Assembly: GCA_026724425.1 (NCBI GenBank)
Contig: JAIUCV010000005.1
Coordinates: forward strand, 32,957,784 to 33,021,783
Reading direction: 5' to 3'
Origin: Erythrophleum ivorense
Taxonomy: Eukaryota; Streptophyta; Magnoliopsida; Fabales; Fabaceae
DNA length: 64,000 nt
The notes beneath the pieces were generated by a model, which saw nothing but the letters and a program-made list of their open reading frames with translations, searched no databases and was not told where the DNA came from. The position numbers were made by a program, and so were the translations under genes. Below are positions 46,901-59,284 of the stretch, one piece after another (the first letter of the stretch is position 1; each line of letters starts with the position of its first letter).

Positions 46901-49635
46901 AACAGGTGCATAGGGGCAAAATGGTCATTTTGAAAAATTATAAAAGAGGCTTCTTAAGTAAGATTACACCTCATCATCTTCTCCAAGCTTCCATTTTCAG
47001 ATTTTTAGAGAGCTGTGGCATGACATTAAGAGGGGAGAGAGAGAAGAAGTTTAAACTTCTATTTAGGTAAGTAAATGGCCCCGTTTCATCCCTTGCCAGT
47101 TAAGAAAGTTGTTCTTCTCTTTAAGAGCTCTCTAATGGTGGTTTTTTTTTTCTTGAAAACTTGAGGATTCAGCTCTGACCCAAGCCAGAAAGGGACTCTT
47201 TTCAAGAAATCAATCAATGAAAAATGATTTACGCGAAGAGAGCTCTGTTTTAAGGTAAGACTTTACTTGAAACACTTACAAAATCTTGTGTTTTTAAGCT
47301 ATTTAGCTTCAATATAGAGAGAGCAAGTGAGGAGGAGAGCTTTTCTTCATGTATTCTTGATGGAACCAAGGGTAATGGAGTGTGAGAATTAAGAATATAT
47401 AATTAGAATTGAAAAAGAAGCTTTAGAATACAAGTTATAGAATTTAGAGATTTGGTTATACCTTGGCAAATATAAAGCTTCCTAATGATAATTTAAGTTG
47501 TCTAAGAGTATGAATGAGATCCTAAAACATCTAGGAAGCTTCATAAGTGTTAATTCCCTAAGAGAAAGCAAGCAAACTCCATGGTTGCATAATGCTCTTC
47601 ATGTCTTGACCTAACCCACTTCATGCACCTAGGGAGTGTTTTAATTTGTTCTAAGTTTAGAATGGAACTAAATATGATAGAAGAACATTAGTAGAAGCCT
47701 TGAACAAAATTTAAAAGTCATGGAATGTGAGATGGAGGTGTAGGGTCTATAATGTGACATTATGAAGTAACTTATAGTTAGGCTCCTTAAAATGAATGTG
47801 TGATGACTCCAAGGAGTCTAAAGGGAGTCAAGAGACCTAGAATAAATGAGAAATGGGAGCCAAGACTATGAATTCTCTTAGTTGTTTATAAGGTCTTATA
47901 TAGAAATATAATGGAACTATAGAACAAAGTAGTTTCATATAAAGTGTGTATGATGCCAAGGCTTACTTCCATGAGTGATTTATGTCTCTTTTAATGTGTC
48001 TAGGCCAAGAGAATCAAGAGCCACCTAATTGCAAGGCTTGGCCAAAAAAGGGGAGGAAGAATTTCAAGAGAAAGTGTTATGTTCTTACTTCAAGGTAGCT
48101 TTTTAACCTTTCTCTCATGCATGGCTTGGATATTTGCTTGTCCTTGAGTGCTTGTATATGTGTTTGAGCCATGAGAAGTGTTTCTAGTCTATGATTACAT
48201 GTTATGATACCATTATGTTTCTTGAAATATGATTATGATTGCATAATTGCTTGCATGGATTTGGTTGTGCCAAAAGTCCCTTAGTAAGGGTAAGGATAAG
48301 GATGAGCCAAAAGTTTCTAAAAATAGGTAAGACAAAGCCAAAAGTCTCAAGAAGAGTGAGGTTTAGTCAAATGTTCCTTGAAAGTGGGTGAGGTAATTCC
48401 AAAAGTCCTAAGAAAGATAAGTGAGGCTAGACTAATGCCCTTGAGAGCTTATGCTTGTTATGTATGAGTTTGTGTGATAAGGAAAATGCCTTATACATAT
48501 TTATTAGTTGCTTGAATATCATGCATGCATTCTTTGACATATTATAGCATCCATTATGTATGTTTAAAGGGTTAAAAGCTATTGGGATTTTTTGAATCTC
48601 ATTCTTTCCCCCTACATGTCTAACCATGTCTAAGTGAGCCAAGTAAATAAGGAAATGGAAGCCAACAAGCATGGGAAGCAAGATATTGACAAATAGATAG
48701 AGACATGAGCTTTTTGTTTGTATTTTGATGTCAAACTATGTAACCATGAGACGTATCTATGATGTAAACCCTTGAGCATGTTCTAATATATGTACAAATA
48801 GTGTATGTATCCATGTAGGAGCTAGATAAATGAGAATGTGAGATCTTGCCACTCCTTTGCCATTATGTGACTTGATGTTCTTGTGTATGTATGGATATGG
48901 CAAGTTGAGATTAAGCTCCATGGTGATTTAAGGCATTTATGCTTTTAGACTTGCTCATGTGGTGGTGGAAAGTGTAAAAGAGCATTTGGTACTTGAAATG
49001 CCCATTTTGATCTTCAATTTTGACCAAATGGTGTGCTGAACTAAAGTATGACCAAATAAATGAGTTTTTCCATGAACTTTGGCCTACAAGTAGGTCTTAT
49101 CTAGAGCTTTTTATAAGGCTAAAGAGTACTCAATTTGGAGCTCTAGAAAAGTTACTATTATTTTTTAAAGTTGGCTAAATTATGTAGTGTATAGTTACTA
49201 TTCATTTGGTCAGTTTACTTCTCTATGTCACACATGGGACAAATGAAGTCTAATACTTATGAAATTTTACAAACATAAATTAGACATCATAAGGTTTCCA
49301 TAGCCACTGATATCACCTCAATTGGAGTTCTGTAGAGGGGGATATGAAATTTTGAAGTTGCATGATAGTACTAGTAACATGTCCTGCTTTGTGTTATTAT
49401 TCTATCAATTTTTTATGTCTTAAGGCTACTAGAGTGGTCTGTACTTATTTTTAGTTAAAAGTAGACATCCACATCTTTCCAGAATGGTATGGTTTGCTTG
49501 ATTTTAAATTTTTTAGAATTAGTTATGAATTTTTGAAGTTTGTATCAGAAAATTAAATCTTGAACCCGAGAGCAAACCATGAGTTTTGTGTGATGTAGCT
49601 TCAAACCCAAAATGAATGAGATCAAATATAATGTG

Positions 49636-52600
49636 TGTAACATCCGGTCCCTCCGTAAACGTGAGAAACGCGATGTTCAGTTTTTCTATAAATATCATAA
49701 ATGAGCCAAATATTAAAGGAACTCCCCAAAATAGAAAGATTTGGGGCCAACTAAAATTAGGATAAAATTTTAAATAATAAAAAATAAGGATTTGAGTGTT
49801 GAGTCACCCAGAAACCAGGATCGGAGTGATTTAAAAAAATTATCGAAAGGCCAATGGCATTTTCATAAATATGGGCACTTTTTGGAAAACTCACAGGATG
49901 GCTTTTTAAATGAAGGTTTTGAATTTTTCGGGGTTTTCAAGGGCCCTGAAAATCATGGGAAACCCCGGGATAATTAAAGTCCCTTCGGTATATGTTTTCC
50001 AATGTTGGTGTACCTAAACTTTGACAAATTCATTCAGAAAAGTTTTAGCTCCGATTTGAGTGATTCCAAAGGCATTTTATTAAATTGGAAATCTAAATTT
50101 CATAATGAAAAAGACGGTTCTAAAAAAGGAGTTAAAATGAAGCTAAAACAAAAATGCCAATTACAAGGGACATAAATGAAAATTTTCAAAACAAATTCTT
50201 CCCATTATCCCTTTATAAGTGGCGTCCTTTCCTCTCTCCTTTATGATTGACTTATTACTTCATTCAAACTAGGGAGAGGAGTTGCCAAGAGAGATGCACA
50301 AGAAGGGTAAGGAACAAGGGAGAAAAAACTAAAGAAAGGTGAGAATTTCTTAGGAGTTTCATGCTTCTTCTTCTTCAAACATTATTCCTCTTCTCTTAAG
50401 CTCTCTTCCCATGGTTTTGGAGAGTAATATGGTTCTATTTTGGCCTTGAACCAGGGGAGAAAAGTTAGAAATTCAAAGAGGAAGCTAGGGCAAGGAGAAA
50501 CACTCTTGAAAAAGGCTTGAATCCAAGGTAGTTTCCATTTCTTCTTGCTTTTCCTTTTCTTGCTTCGATGCTATGGTTCTGCCACCTTGAGAGCTAAGGG
50601 GAAGAGGAGGTTTCTAACTTAGAGCAAACATGAAATCCATAAATTAGGCTATAGGAACTTGGATTATGTAAAGAAATTGTAAGAAAAACTAATGAAATAT
50701 AAGTTGGAAAAGCATTTGAAGGAATTGTAAAAACTGATTTAATCTATAAATTTCCTTGGCCATTTAAATGTTCCATTGAGCTTCTAAGACCTCTAAGAAG
50801 CCTCCCAAGTGGCTTTCTCATCAAGGAAAAATTGAAAACCCCTTGAACTCCAAATGCTTTTATAATGTTGGCCTAGGACAAATAGAACAGTTAGGGAGTG
50901 TTTTAATTTATTCTAACCTTTGTTTAGGACTTCATATGATGGTAGAAGGTGGGAGGAACTCTTGAAAAAAATTTAGAAGCCAAGAATTGAGAGATGAGGC
51001 ACTGACTTTCATAATATGACCTTATGAAGCAACTTGTGTCTAGGCTTTTGTAAATGAATGTGTAATGGCTCCAAAAATCTTAAATGAGGTCAAGAGGCCT
51101 AGATATCAAAAGAGAATAGAGCCAAGAACTTGAATCATAGTGGTTGCTTCATTAGGCCATTAATAAAGCCATTATGTGACCATTAAGCAAAGGGTGTGTT
51201 CTTAAGTGTAAGTTTAATATCCTAACTTGTTTCAAGAGTGTAATTAGCTTCCATATGATGTGTTTAGGCTAAGAGAAATGATCTCTACCTTCTTGGGTGT
51301 GTGAGGTCAAGGGAAAGGACTCAAGGCTTAGGGAAAAAGTATGTAAATGCAAGCAAGGTAACTCACTCCTTTTTTCATGCATGAATGTATGCTTGGCTTG
51401 TCTTGTCTTTGAATGTGTATATGTGTGTTTTAAGCCATGAAAAGTATTCTAATATAATTTCACATGCCATGGTACTATGATGATGTATTATGTTTCTAAA
51501 TGATGTATATGATACTTGCTTTGGTTTGATTGAGAGCTAAGGGGAGGAGGAAGTTTCTGACTTAGAACAAACATGAAATCCATACATTAGGCTATGGGAA
51601 CTTAGATTATGTAAAGAAATTGCAAGACAAACCAATAAAATCTTAGTTGAAAAAGTGTAGTGCATTTGAAGGAATTGTAAAAACTGATTTAATCTATAAA
51701 TTTCCTTAGCCATTTAAATGTTCCATTGAGCTTCTAAGACCTCTAAGAAACCTCCTAAATGGCTCTCCCATCAAGGAAAAATTGGAAACCCCTTGAACCC
51801 TAAATGTTTTCATAATATCTGCTTAGGACAGATGGAGGGATTAGGGAGTGTTTTAATTTATTCTAGCCTTGGTTTGGGACTTCATATGATGGTTTAAGGT
51901 AGGAAAAACTCTTAAAAAAAATTTAGAAGCCATGGATTGGGAGATGAGGCAATGGCTTCCATAATATGACCTTATGAAGCAACTTGTGTCTAGGCTTTTG
52001 TAAATGAATATGTAATGGTTCCAAAGACCTTAAATGAGGTTAAGAGACCTAGATATGAGAAGAAAATGGAGCCAAGAACTTGAATCATAGTGGTTGTTTC
52101 ATTAGGCCATTAATGAAGCCATTATGTGACCATTAAGCAAAGGGTGTGTTCTCAACTGTAAGTTTAATGTCTTAACTTATTTCAAAAGTGTAGTTAACTT
52201 CCATATGATGTGTCTAAGCCTAGAGAAATGATATCCACCCTCTTGGGTGTGTGTCGTCAAGGGAGAGGACTCAAGGCTTAAGGAAAAAGTGTGTAAATGC
52301 AAGCAAGGTAGCTCACTCCTCCTTCTCTCATGCATGAATGTATGCTTGGCTTGTATTTGAATGTGTGTATGTGTGTTTTAAGCCATGAAAAGTATTCTAG
52401 CATGATTTTATATACCATGGTACCATGATGATGCATTATGTTTCTAAATGATGTTTATGATACTTACTTTGATTTGCTTGACTGTGGAGAAGCCAAAAAC
52501 CCTTAGCCATGGTGAGGATGACCCAAGAACCCTTAAAATTAGTTAAGACAAAGTAAAGAGTCTCCCAAAAGTGAGGTTGACTCCCAAAAGTAAGGTTGAG

Positions 52601-54286
52601 TCCAAAAACCTCTTAAAGAATGGGTGAGGCAAGTCCAAAATCTACAAGTGAATGGGTGAGGCTAATCCACCTACTTGGCAAGCCTTTGTATGCTATGTAT
52701 GACTTGCTCAAATGTTAAGAATGTTTCTTGAATGATTGCATATGTCAATATGCCCGTGTATGCATTTGTGAGACTTGTTTTGCATCTTTTATGTATGATT
52801 GAAAGGGAGATGAGCTATTAGGATTCTTTGAATCTCATTCTCTCTTCTCCAATATTCTAACATGCTAGGTGGATCAAGAGAATAAAGGAATGGAAGCCAA
52901 CCTCTTAAAAGATGAGAAAGTGCCATCAAAGTGTATAGATTTTGTCTCTTTAAGACCATATGAGTGGCAAATGATGTAATCCATTATTGTATGTGTCCTA
53001 TAATACTATGAACATGTATAATTATGCTAATAGATCATATACAAATGAGATTCAAAGTTATATGTATGGAAATGTACAATTTGGGCATGTGATGGCAAAC
53101 TTGCATTATTAAAAGGTATGTATAAATGGAAGTGAAATGGCTAAATTGAGATGCATGAGATTTGGGACCACTTGGGTAGTTCATAAAAGTCATGTTCATG
53201 CTTTTAAATTTACCTAAGAGATGCCAAACACCAAGGGAAGTCATTTGGACACATTTGGTATCTAATATGGGGCAAAATTCACTATATTGGAAACCTATAC
53301 CGCTTTTTATCCAAATGAGCTCTTCTTGATCTAAAATTTGACATACATTTAGAGCTTGTTGAGAGCTTTTTGGGAAGTTAAAGTGTAGAATTTTTGGAAG
53401 TCTATGGAATATTTGATGAATTTTCAAAGTTAGAAAAATTCTGATTTTGGTTCATGATACTGTTCACACTGGTCCAAAATTGAATTCTGTCACTCAGGGG
53501 CAAATGATGTCCAATTGTCACAAAATTTTATAGGAAGAGCTAGACACTCCCAGTGACTTGTGCCAACTGAAAGTACCCCATTTGGATGTCTAGAGAGGGA
53601 GATATGAATTTTTAAAGTTTCTGCCCAATATCAAGCATCTAGACTGACCCAGGTTACTGTTTGATTGTTTTCGATGCTTGGATGTGCCTAAAATGGTCTA
53701 AATTATTTTTTTCCTCTAGCTAACATCTATAGCTTTCCAGATTGGTATCATTTTCATGGATTGGATATTTTTAAAATTAATTGGATATTTTTAAAATTTA
53801 TAGTAGAAAGCTATATCAGTACTAGTAGCCAGTCAGACCTCTGCAACTTTTAGAATGTCAAACGTTCACTGTGTTATGTTTCATGACCTAAAAATATTTT
53901 TACATAAAGTAGACATCTATAACTTTTTAAAATGATAAAGAATGTATGATTTTGATTTTTTAGAATTAGTTATGATTTTTCAAAATTTGTGACAAAAATG
54001 GAAAAATTTTGGTCGAGGCAATTATCATGAATTTCATGTATTCTCTTGCCTTGCACGAGTTCTAGGCCACTTTTGGTGATGGAATTAAGTTGTATCTATG
54101 TAATTAAATATAAGAATGTGATACATGAATCCATATGGCCCACGGGACTTCAAGAGAAAAAAAATTTATGTATATCACAATGCAAGAAAACTCATTATTT
54201 CAAACCATTTTCTTTGTTTCTTCATGAAATATGTAAGGTGAGACATGGAGATAGCATGAGATAAGTTAGAAAGTTATAGTGTTATA
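49636..54286 (+). repeat. Family-R LTR-like repeat, copy 3 (nested)
   Basis: Starts TGTAACATCC and ends GTTATA, inserted in the same orientation into copy 2. The five bases ATGTG occur on both sides (49631-49635 and 54287-54291), an exact target duplication. Total 4.65 kb including a 943-base internal duplication. Aligns with copy 2 at perhaps 70-75 percent over 49636-52800 and with copy 1 (1-1190) over its last 1.1 kb. No pol or gag is present. Confidence 0.85.
50589..52474 (+). repeat. 943-base tandem duplication inside family-R copy 3
   Basis: 50589-51531 and 51532-52474 are direct, adjacent copies with about 90-93 percent identity by eye (both begin 'gagagctaaggg' and end with 'catgg.ac.atgatgatg.attatgtttctaaatgatgt'). 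Copies 1 and 2 give no sign of the duplication, so it arose in this copy or its recent parent. Confidence 0.85.
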
Positions 54287-55110
54287 ATGTGTATGACTTG
54301 CATGGATGTGTTATGACTAGAAAGTGATGTTGATGAGTTTATATAGTTCATAGAGCATAAAATAAGAAAATGGGATCTTACGCAACATAATTAATTCCAT
54401 TAATTTAATGCCTTTTTCATGGGAAATGTTTTGCTTCTCTATATGATTATACTCCAATCCATATGAATTGCATTAAGATGGATAATGAGACCATGGTAAA
54501 ATAGCTAAGAGGTCAAGGTATTATAGAGATAAGGTTAAAATTCACCAGACAAGAAACTAATTGGACCAAATGGAGAGAAAGATAAAAAGATCTACTTTTA
54601 TATAACTTACTTTAACTAAATCTCTCTCTAAGTGTGCAAATCAGTGGCAAAAATGTGAAGGAACCTTAGCCTCCTCTCAAGGTGTGAATTTCTTTCCTTC
54701 TTTTGGCTAAACAAGTGCTTGGTTTATAGAATAGGGTAAAAAGGCTGCAAAATTTTAGGGTTTTAGATGGTAATAGGCTGACCTAAGAGCTTATGGTCTA
54801 ATTGGGCCCATTTCCTAATTGTTGAGCCTCCATAAAAAAAAATGAAGTTAGTCTTCTTTGAATGGTTCTTGGCATATTAAATTAATTATAGGATCCAAAC
54901 ATTAAATATTCTCCTTTACTTAATTATTTTTTTTAATCAAGTCAAAATCTATTATTAAATTTATTTTTAGTCAATAGTGACTAATAATTATTATTTGTCA
55001 CAAAATGTCCAAAATGATAATTTTCTATAATTTATTCCAAAATTTTCATAATAATTCTTTATGCTCTCCAAATTAAATATTAATTCTCCATTTTTCACCT
55101 TAAATAAAAT

Positions 55111-55859
55111 TTGGATGTTAAATGTTTTTAGTGAATTTGTGGAAGAAGAGGCGTAATCATCCATTGGGTAAGTAAACACCTTCCATTTGTGATGTCATTT
55201 TGCTCTATATTCATCTCCATGGCTAAATTTTCTATGTGTGAATTTACATGTGTAAAAATTCAAGAAAAAGTGATGAACCATAGTGTTAGTTTGGACTCTT
55301 AACTGAAATTGGTGTTTTGTAACACTTGGAAACTTAAGTAAGTTAAAACTAAGTGATTATTGGATTTTTGATTGAATTAATATACAGGTCCTTTTAGGTT
55401 GATGCATATATGTTTGTTGTTTATGATTGCTATAGACTTGTGTTTCTACTTGGTTGTTGTTAGTGGCTATTTTAGAAGTGGAAATTATTGCTTGAGGTAA
55501 CCGGGGTTTAATTCTATATATATTTATCATGGAACCATGCTTCTAGCTTGTATATACTTGTTGACATTTTATATAATGTTATATTAAGTTTGATTACTTG
55601 TGAATGTTTCATCATGGACCTCACGGGTACATTTTGATGACTATGATGAACCTCACAAGTGTGTTCTGGTAGAATGGTCAACATGTGGACCTTGCAAGTG
55701 TATCTTGGCTATTTATAAGATATTGTGGATCACATAGGTGTGTCCTGCCCATTGATTTTAGTTATTGGCCAATGACTGTGAGAATTGTTGTCAAACTTAC
55801 AACTTTTGATATATTGAATATGGTATGATGGATTGATGATTTTCTTGGTGATTTTCTCA
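55111..55859. other. AT-rich segment with a short tandem repeat
   Basis: No gene. Around 55616-55760 a unit of about 35-40 bases ('gga.ctcac..gtgt.tcttg') recurs four times with divergence. It may be LTR sequence belonging with 36516-37160. Confidence 0.4.
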
Positions 55860-56260
55860 TCTCGTGGCAAATTAAGAAATAGACCTTGACTTCTTACTCT
55901 AGCACTAAAGTCGAGCACAAGGCCTTTGCTGACACCACTTATGAAATCCTTTGGATCCATTGGCTACTTGATGATTTAGGTATCTCACAATCCTTTCCCA
56001 CTGATCTCTATTGTGATAACTATAGTGCCATTCAAATTGCTTATAATGATGCCTAGCCTACAAACACACCAAGTATATTGAAATAAATTGTCACATCATT
56101 TGACAGCATATCATGCGTAGTGCTCTTTACCTTATCTTTATTTGGACTTTTGATAAACTTGCTAACTTGTTCACCTAACCATATCACCCTGGCCACTTGC
56201 TGACCTTAGTTTCCAAATTCAAGTTGGTTCCTTCCACACCCACTTGAGTTTAAGGGGGAA
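55860..56260 (+). pseudogene. Ty1/copia RNase H C-terminus
   Basis: Reads KK.TLTSYSSTKVEHKAFADTTYEILWIHWLL, DLGISQSFPTDLYCDNYSAIQIAYNDA, then HTKYIEI.CH..RQHI, and DKLANLFT near the end, the standard end of a copia polyprotein where the RNase H catalytic residues lie (E in the KVEHKAF stretch and D in LYCDN). Stops and small frame changes follow DA and at other points. It is cut off on the left at about 55860. Confidence 0.8.
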
Positions 56261-56483
56261 TGTGGGAGTATCTTGAATATTAATATTGTTTGAGGGATTT
56301 GATGGATTTAATTTGTACATAATTTAGGATATTAATTGATTGTATATTTATTATGATGTATTTTTCCATTTTAAGATTAGATTCTCACTTATATATATAG
56401 GCTTATCTTCGAAACTCAATGACACATATCTTTTAAATCTTTTCTTAGTTTTTCTCTTTTATTTTTCTCCATAGTTCGTAACA
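56251..56483 (+). repeat. Polypurine tract and 3' LTR of the copia element
   Basis: The tract TAAGGGGGAA (56251-56260) is followed by an LTR starting TGTGGGAGTATC and ending TTCGTAACA, 223 bases with a TATATATA box at about 56391. The 5' part of the element is missing, so no target duplication can be checked. Confidence 0.75.
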
Positions 56484-56537
56484 AGCATGAATGACCAAAG
56501 TTTCAATTCTATAGATCTTTATTTGTCAGAAGGTTTA

Positions 56538-59061
56538 TGTAACACCAGACGTGATGCATGAAGGAAAAATAACACCAGACGTGATGCATGAAGGAAAAGA
56601 CGCTACGTGATGCATGAGGGAGATGAGACTTTTCAACGCTGGTACAGCTGCCATGCACAATTCTTTTCCTCTGCCATTTTACCGATGTACCCCTCCTCTC
56701 CTTCTTCCTTCAGCTGGGTTTTTCGGTCTTCTCCCATCCAGAATATATCCTCCAGCGCAGCATCACAGAACCGCCAGAGTTGTGCTTTTTCATCCTCTGT
56801 TCTAGACGCTGCTTTCCCAGATCATTCGAGCTACTGAAACGTTGGGCTGGCTTCTTCTTTATGCTGAGAATTTGTTCCAGCTTTGTTGCTTCACTCAGAC
56901 GCATGGAAAGCTCCTTACTGGGTGAGTTGTATTGCTGCATAAACGCTGCAAATCTTCCTCCTCTGTTTAGTGTTTCTGCTTCCCTGTTTCAGCGTTGATG
57001 CTTGTTCGAGTTCCAGCTGCAGTTTCTCCTTGAATTGATTATGTTCTGCTGCTGGTTTTTGGGTGAGAGCACGCCAGAAAATTCTGATTCTTCTCCTCTG
57101 TCCAGCGCCTCCCATATACACCTGTTTCAGCGCTGGTTTGGGTCCGAAATTAAACTGCAAGTTGCTCCTTGAAGTTGCTAAGCCTTGCTACTGATTTCTG
57201 GTGAAACCAAGCCAGAAAAACTGAATCCTCAGGTCTGAAATTCTGCTGTACAGATTGCTTGTGTTGGGTTCCTCTTTCTTCTCTATTATTCACGCCATGT
57301 GCTTCTGCTGGTTTGAAATTCTTGCAGCTCACTTCCTCCTTGTTTTAAGGCTGAGTCACGTGGCTGGGTGAGGGTGGCAAGAGAGTGACACTGTACTGTG
57401 TTTGTTTTTAGCTTGGAACTTTCTGATGTAAGTGTTATTTTTTGGTCAGCTTGTTATGCATTTTTCTTCCCTGTTTATTAAGGTTGTAATATGTCCTGTG
57501 TTGTGGCAGTTTGGAGGGGTTCTGCGCAGGAGAAAAGTGAGGCAGGAAGATGATCTTAGTTGGAGAAAAATTCTGATCCAATCATACTTAACTGTATGTT
57601 CCCTCTCTTATACATTAATCCCTCCCAAAAATTCTGCATATTTATACACAACTAATTGAATTAAAGACCAAACCCCCACTATGCTCCTTTCTTAATCGTT
57701 AAATTATAATTATGCAGAATAAATTCCCGATTAAAGATGGTATATATATTTCTTTTAGTTTTCGAATTTTGGTTTAACTCCTAAGTTGAACCAAGAAAAA
57801 GAAAGCATAAAAAAATGGAATATGGAATATACTGTACTAGTTGGAAGGCGTAAAATTAGTTGAGGATTAAATTTTAAATTTTGATAAGTCCAAGTCCGTA
57901 TGAAATTCATTGGGGTGGTTCATTGTCTAAAAATTTGATGAACGGGTATTGTAGGAAATTCCAAAGATTGAGGTATAGCCGAGGAACGGGTCAGAGAATT
58001 TCTGTAGTATCTCGGAAGGTGAGTAAGTAACGAGGACCAAAGACTCAGGAAATTCTTATTTCTATTCTTAAGTTTCCTTGCAGTGTTTTAAGAATTTGAT
58101 TCTCTATTTATGGAGATATATATTTAAAAAATGTAGTGATAAGCATATTTACCAAAATTTGATTTCAATCGGGAATTTTGCAAGTTTACGGATGTTGAGT
58201 TAATTGGAAATCCTACTATGAAACTGATCTGAACGATACTTTGTCTGAAATGTTATTTGGAAATTTTATGGAGTTATCTGCTCAGAATCCTGTAGCTAAC
58301 AACAGTAGATGTTAGCCCTGGTGCACCATGATCTGAACCTCAACTAGCAGGGGTGGTGCTAGCCCCGTGTGCAGGCCACCACACGCGGAGTCATTTTATT
58401 TTTGCAAGCTAAAAGCTTTGCGTCTGTAGTGATTTTCCCCGCGAGCTGTGTGCTCTGCGTCTGTTCCAATTGGTTCTGTTTAGATGCGTTCGGTGTATTT
58501 TGAAAAAGGAGTTTGTTTAAAATCTATTTCATATGGTCTATATCTGTATATATATATATGTAAACCTATTTGACCTACATTTATTTTAAAAAGGGTCGGT
58601 GTGCTTATTCACTGAGTATTCGACTCATTACATATATATATATATATTTTTCAGAGAGCAGTAGGGACTCTAGTCTGCCCCCAGCCGCCTTCTAGTGGCT
58701 GACCTCTGGAGACGTCCTTTGGTGAGCCTGCGGAGCTCCTGTGGGTGTATTTGGATTGTATATGTATTTTGTTTGGAACTTTGTAAAACCTTGTAAATTT
58801 AGCTCCACTGAATCATAGTTAGGGTATCCCCACACCCCAGATATTTTCTTTTGGTCTGATTGTACCCCTGTTGGTATATATTGTACTGGCTGAGCGTTTG
58901 TAGAAATATCGGGAGGTCTACGTTATAGAGGAGACTCTGCCGAAATTTCTACAAATGCCCAGAAAAGCTTGTATGTTTTATATAATTCAGATTAAGGCCA
59001 TAAGTATTTTTCTCTATGTTTCCGCTTCCGCGTCAGAGTACACAAATTTTGGGGTGTGACA
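56538..59061 (+). repeat. Complete 5' LTR of the 56538-61142 element
   Basis: 2,524 bases, TGTAACACC...GGTGTGACA. It is clearly richer in G+C than its surroundings and starts with a 30-base tandem repeat. ORFs of 60-80 codons in it on both strands overlap each other and match no family. A (TA)n run lies at about 58541-58560 and another at 58632-58650. Its last 579 bases reappear at 60557-61142. Confidence 0.85.
56541..56622 (+). repeat. 30-base tandem repeat at the LTR start
   Basis: 'aacaccagacgtgatgcatg' plus 'aaggaaaa' occurs at 56541 and again at 56571 almost exactly, with a shorter third unit at about 56601-56622. In an LTR this is the upstream end of U3, where transcription-factor sites are expected. 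Each unit contains the palindromic TGATGCATGA-like core. Confidence 0.75.
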
Positions 59062-59064
59062 GTT

Positions 59065-59076
59065 TGGTATCAGAGC
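59065..59076 (+). other. Primer binding site, initiator Met tRNA
   Basis: TGGTATCAGAGC, an exact match, three bases after the LTR end at 59061. Confidence 0.9.
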
Positions 59077-59284
59077 TTAGGTCTTTCTGTGGTCCTGTGG
59101 AGTAAGAGTTTTCAGTGGAATCTCAATGATGGTAATGAACCCGGGCGTAACTATACTTGAGATGTCATTGAAAACCTTATAGGGTATTCTAAGTCCTTCC
59201 TTTGAGTCTATTGTCTTGTTACATGTTACTTCCAATCTGGACAATGATTTGAATTATGTTCATATTCTTTTGTAGTGTGTGGAG

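Larger units (their letters stand above)
46381..54525 (+). repeat. Family-R LTR-like repeat, copy 2 (interrupted)
   Basis: Starts TGTAACATCT at 46381 and ends GGTATTATA at 54525, with 49636-54291 inserted. The uninterrupted length would be about 3.5 kb. It sits inside the 5' LTR of the minus-strand chromovirus: left flank GAGAAT, right flank GAGAT, and the intact 3' LTR reads 'ggagat' there, so an imperfect target duplication is visible. The sequence carries no recognisable protein. A single copy in place without internal region suggests a solo LTR. Confidence 0.75.
37161..55110 (-). mobile_element. Minus-strand chromovirus with two nested LTR insertions
   Basis: A Ty3/gypsy element in minus orientation. 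The 3' LTR is 37161-39224. The internal part is 39225-43998 with, from right to left, primer site, gag with zinc knuckle, protease, reverse transcriptase, RNase H, integrase and chromodomain. The 5' LTR is 43999-46380 plus 54526-55110, split by the family-R insertion 46381-54525. The chromodomain followed by NFEDKIPKRMG and the GLPRTSSSYDTIW-like integrase remnant suggest the Tekay/Galadriel group. The LTRs differ a lot from each other and the coding part is full of stops, so it is old. No clear target duplication. Confidence 0.85.

Noticed and set aside
53035..53427. 130-codon minus-strand ORF
   Set aside because: Lies entirely inside the family-R repeat, has no counterpart in the aligned parts of the other copies and resembles no protein. 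Chance ORF in AT-rich DNA.
56607..57332. Several overlapping ORFs of 60-80 codons in a GC-richer stretch, at first suggesting a host exon
   Set aside because: The stretch is enclosed by the 5' LTR of the 56538-61142 element, as shown by the matched ends and the GTTTA duplication. The ORFs are on both strands and mutually overlapping.
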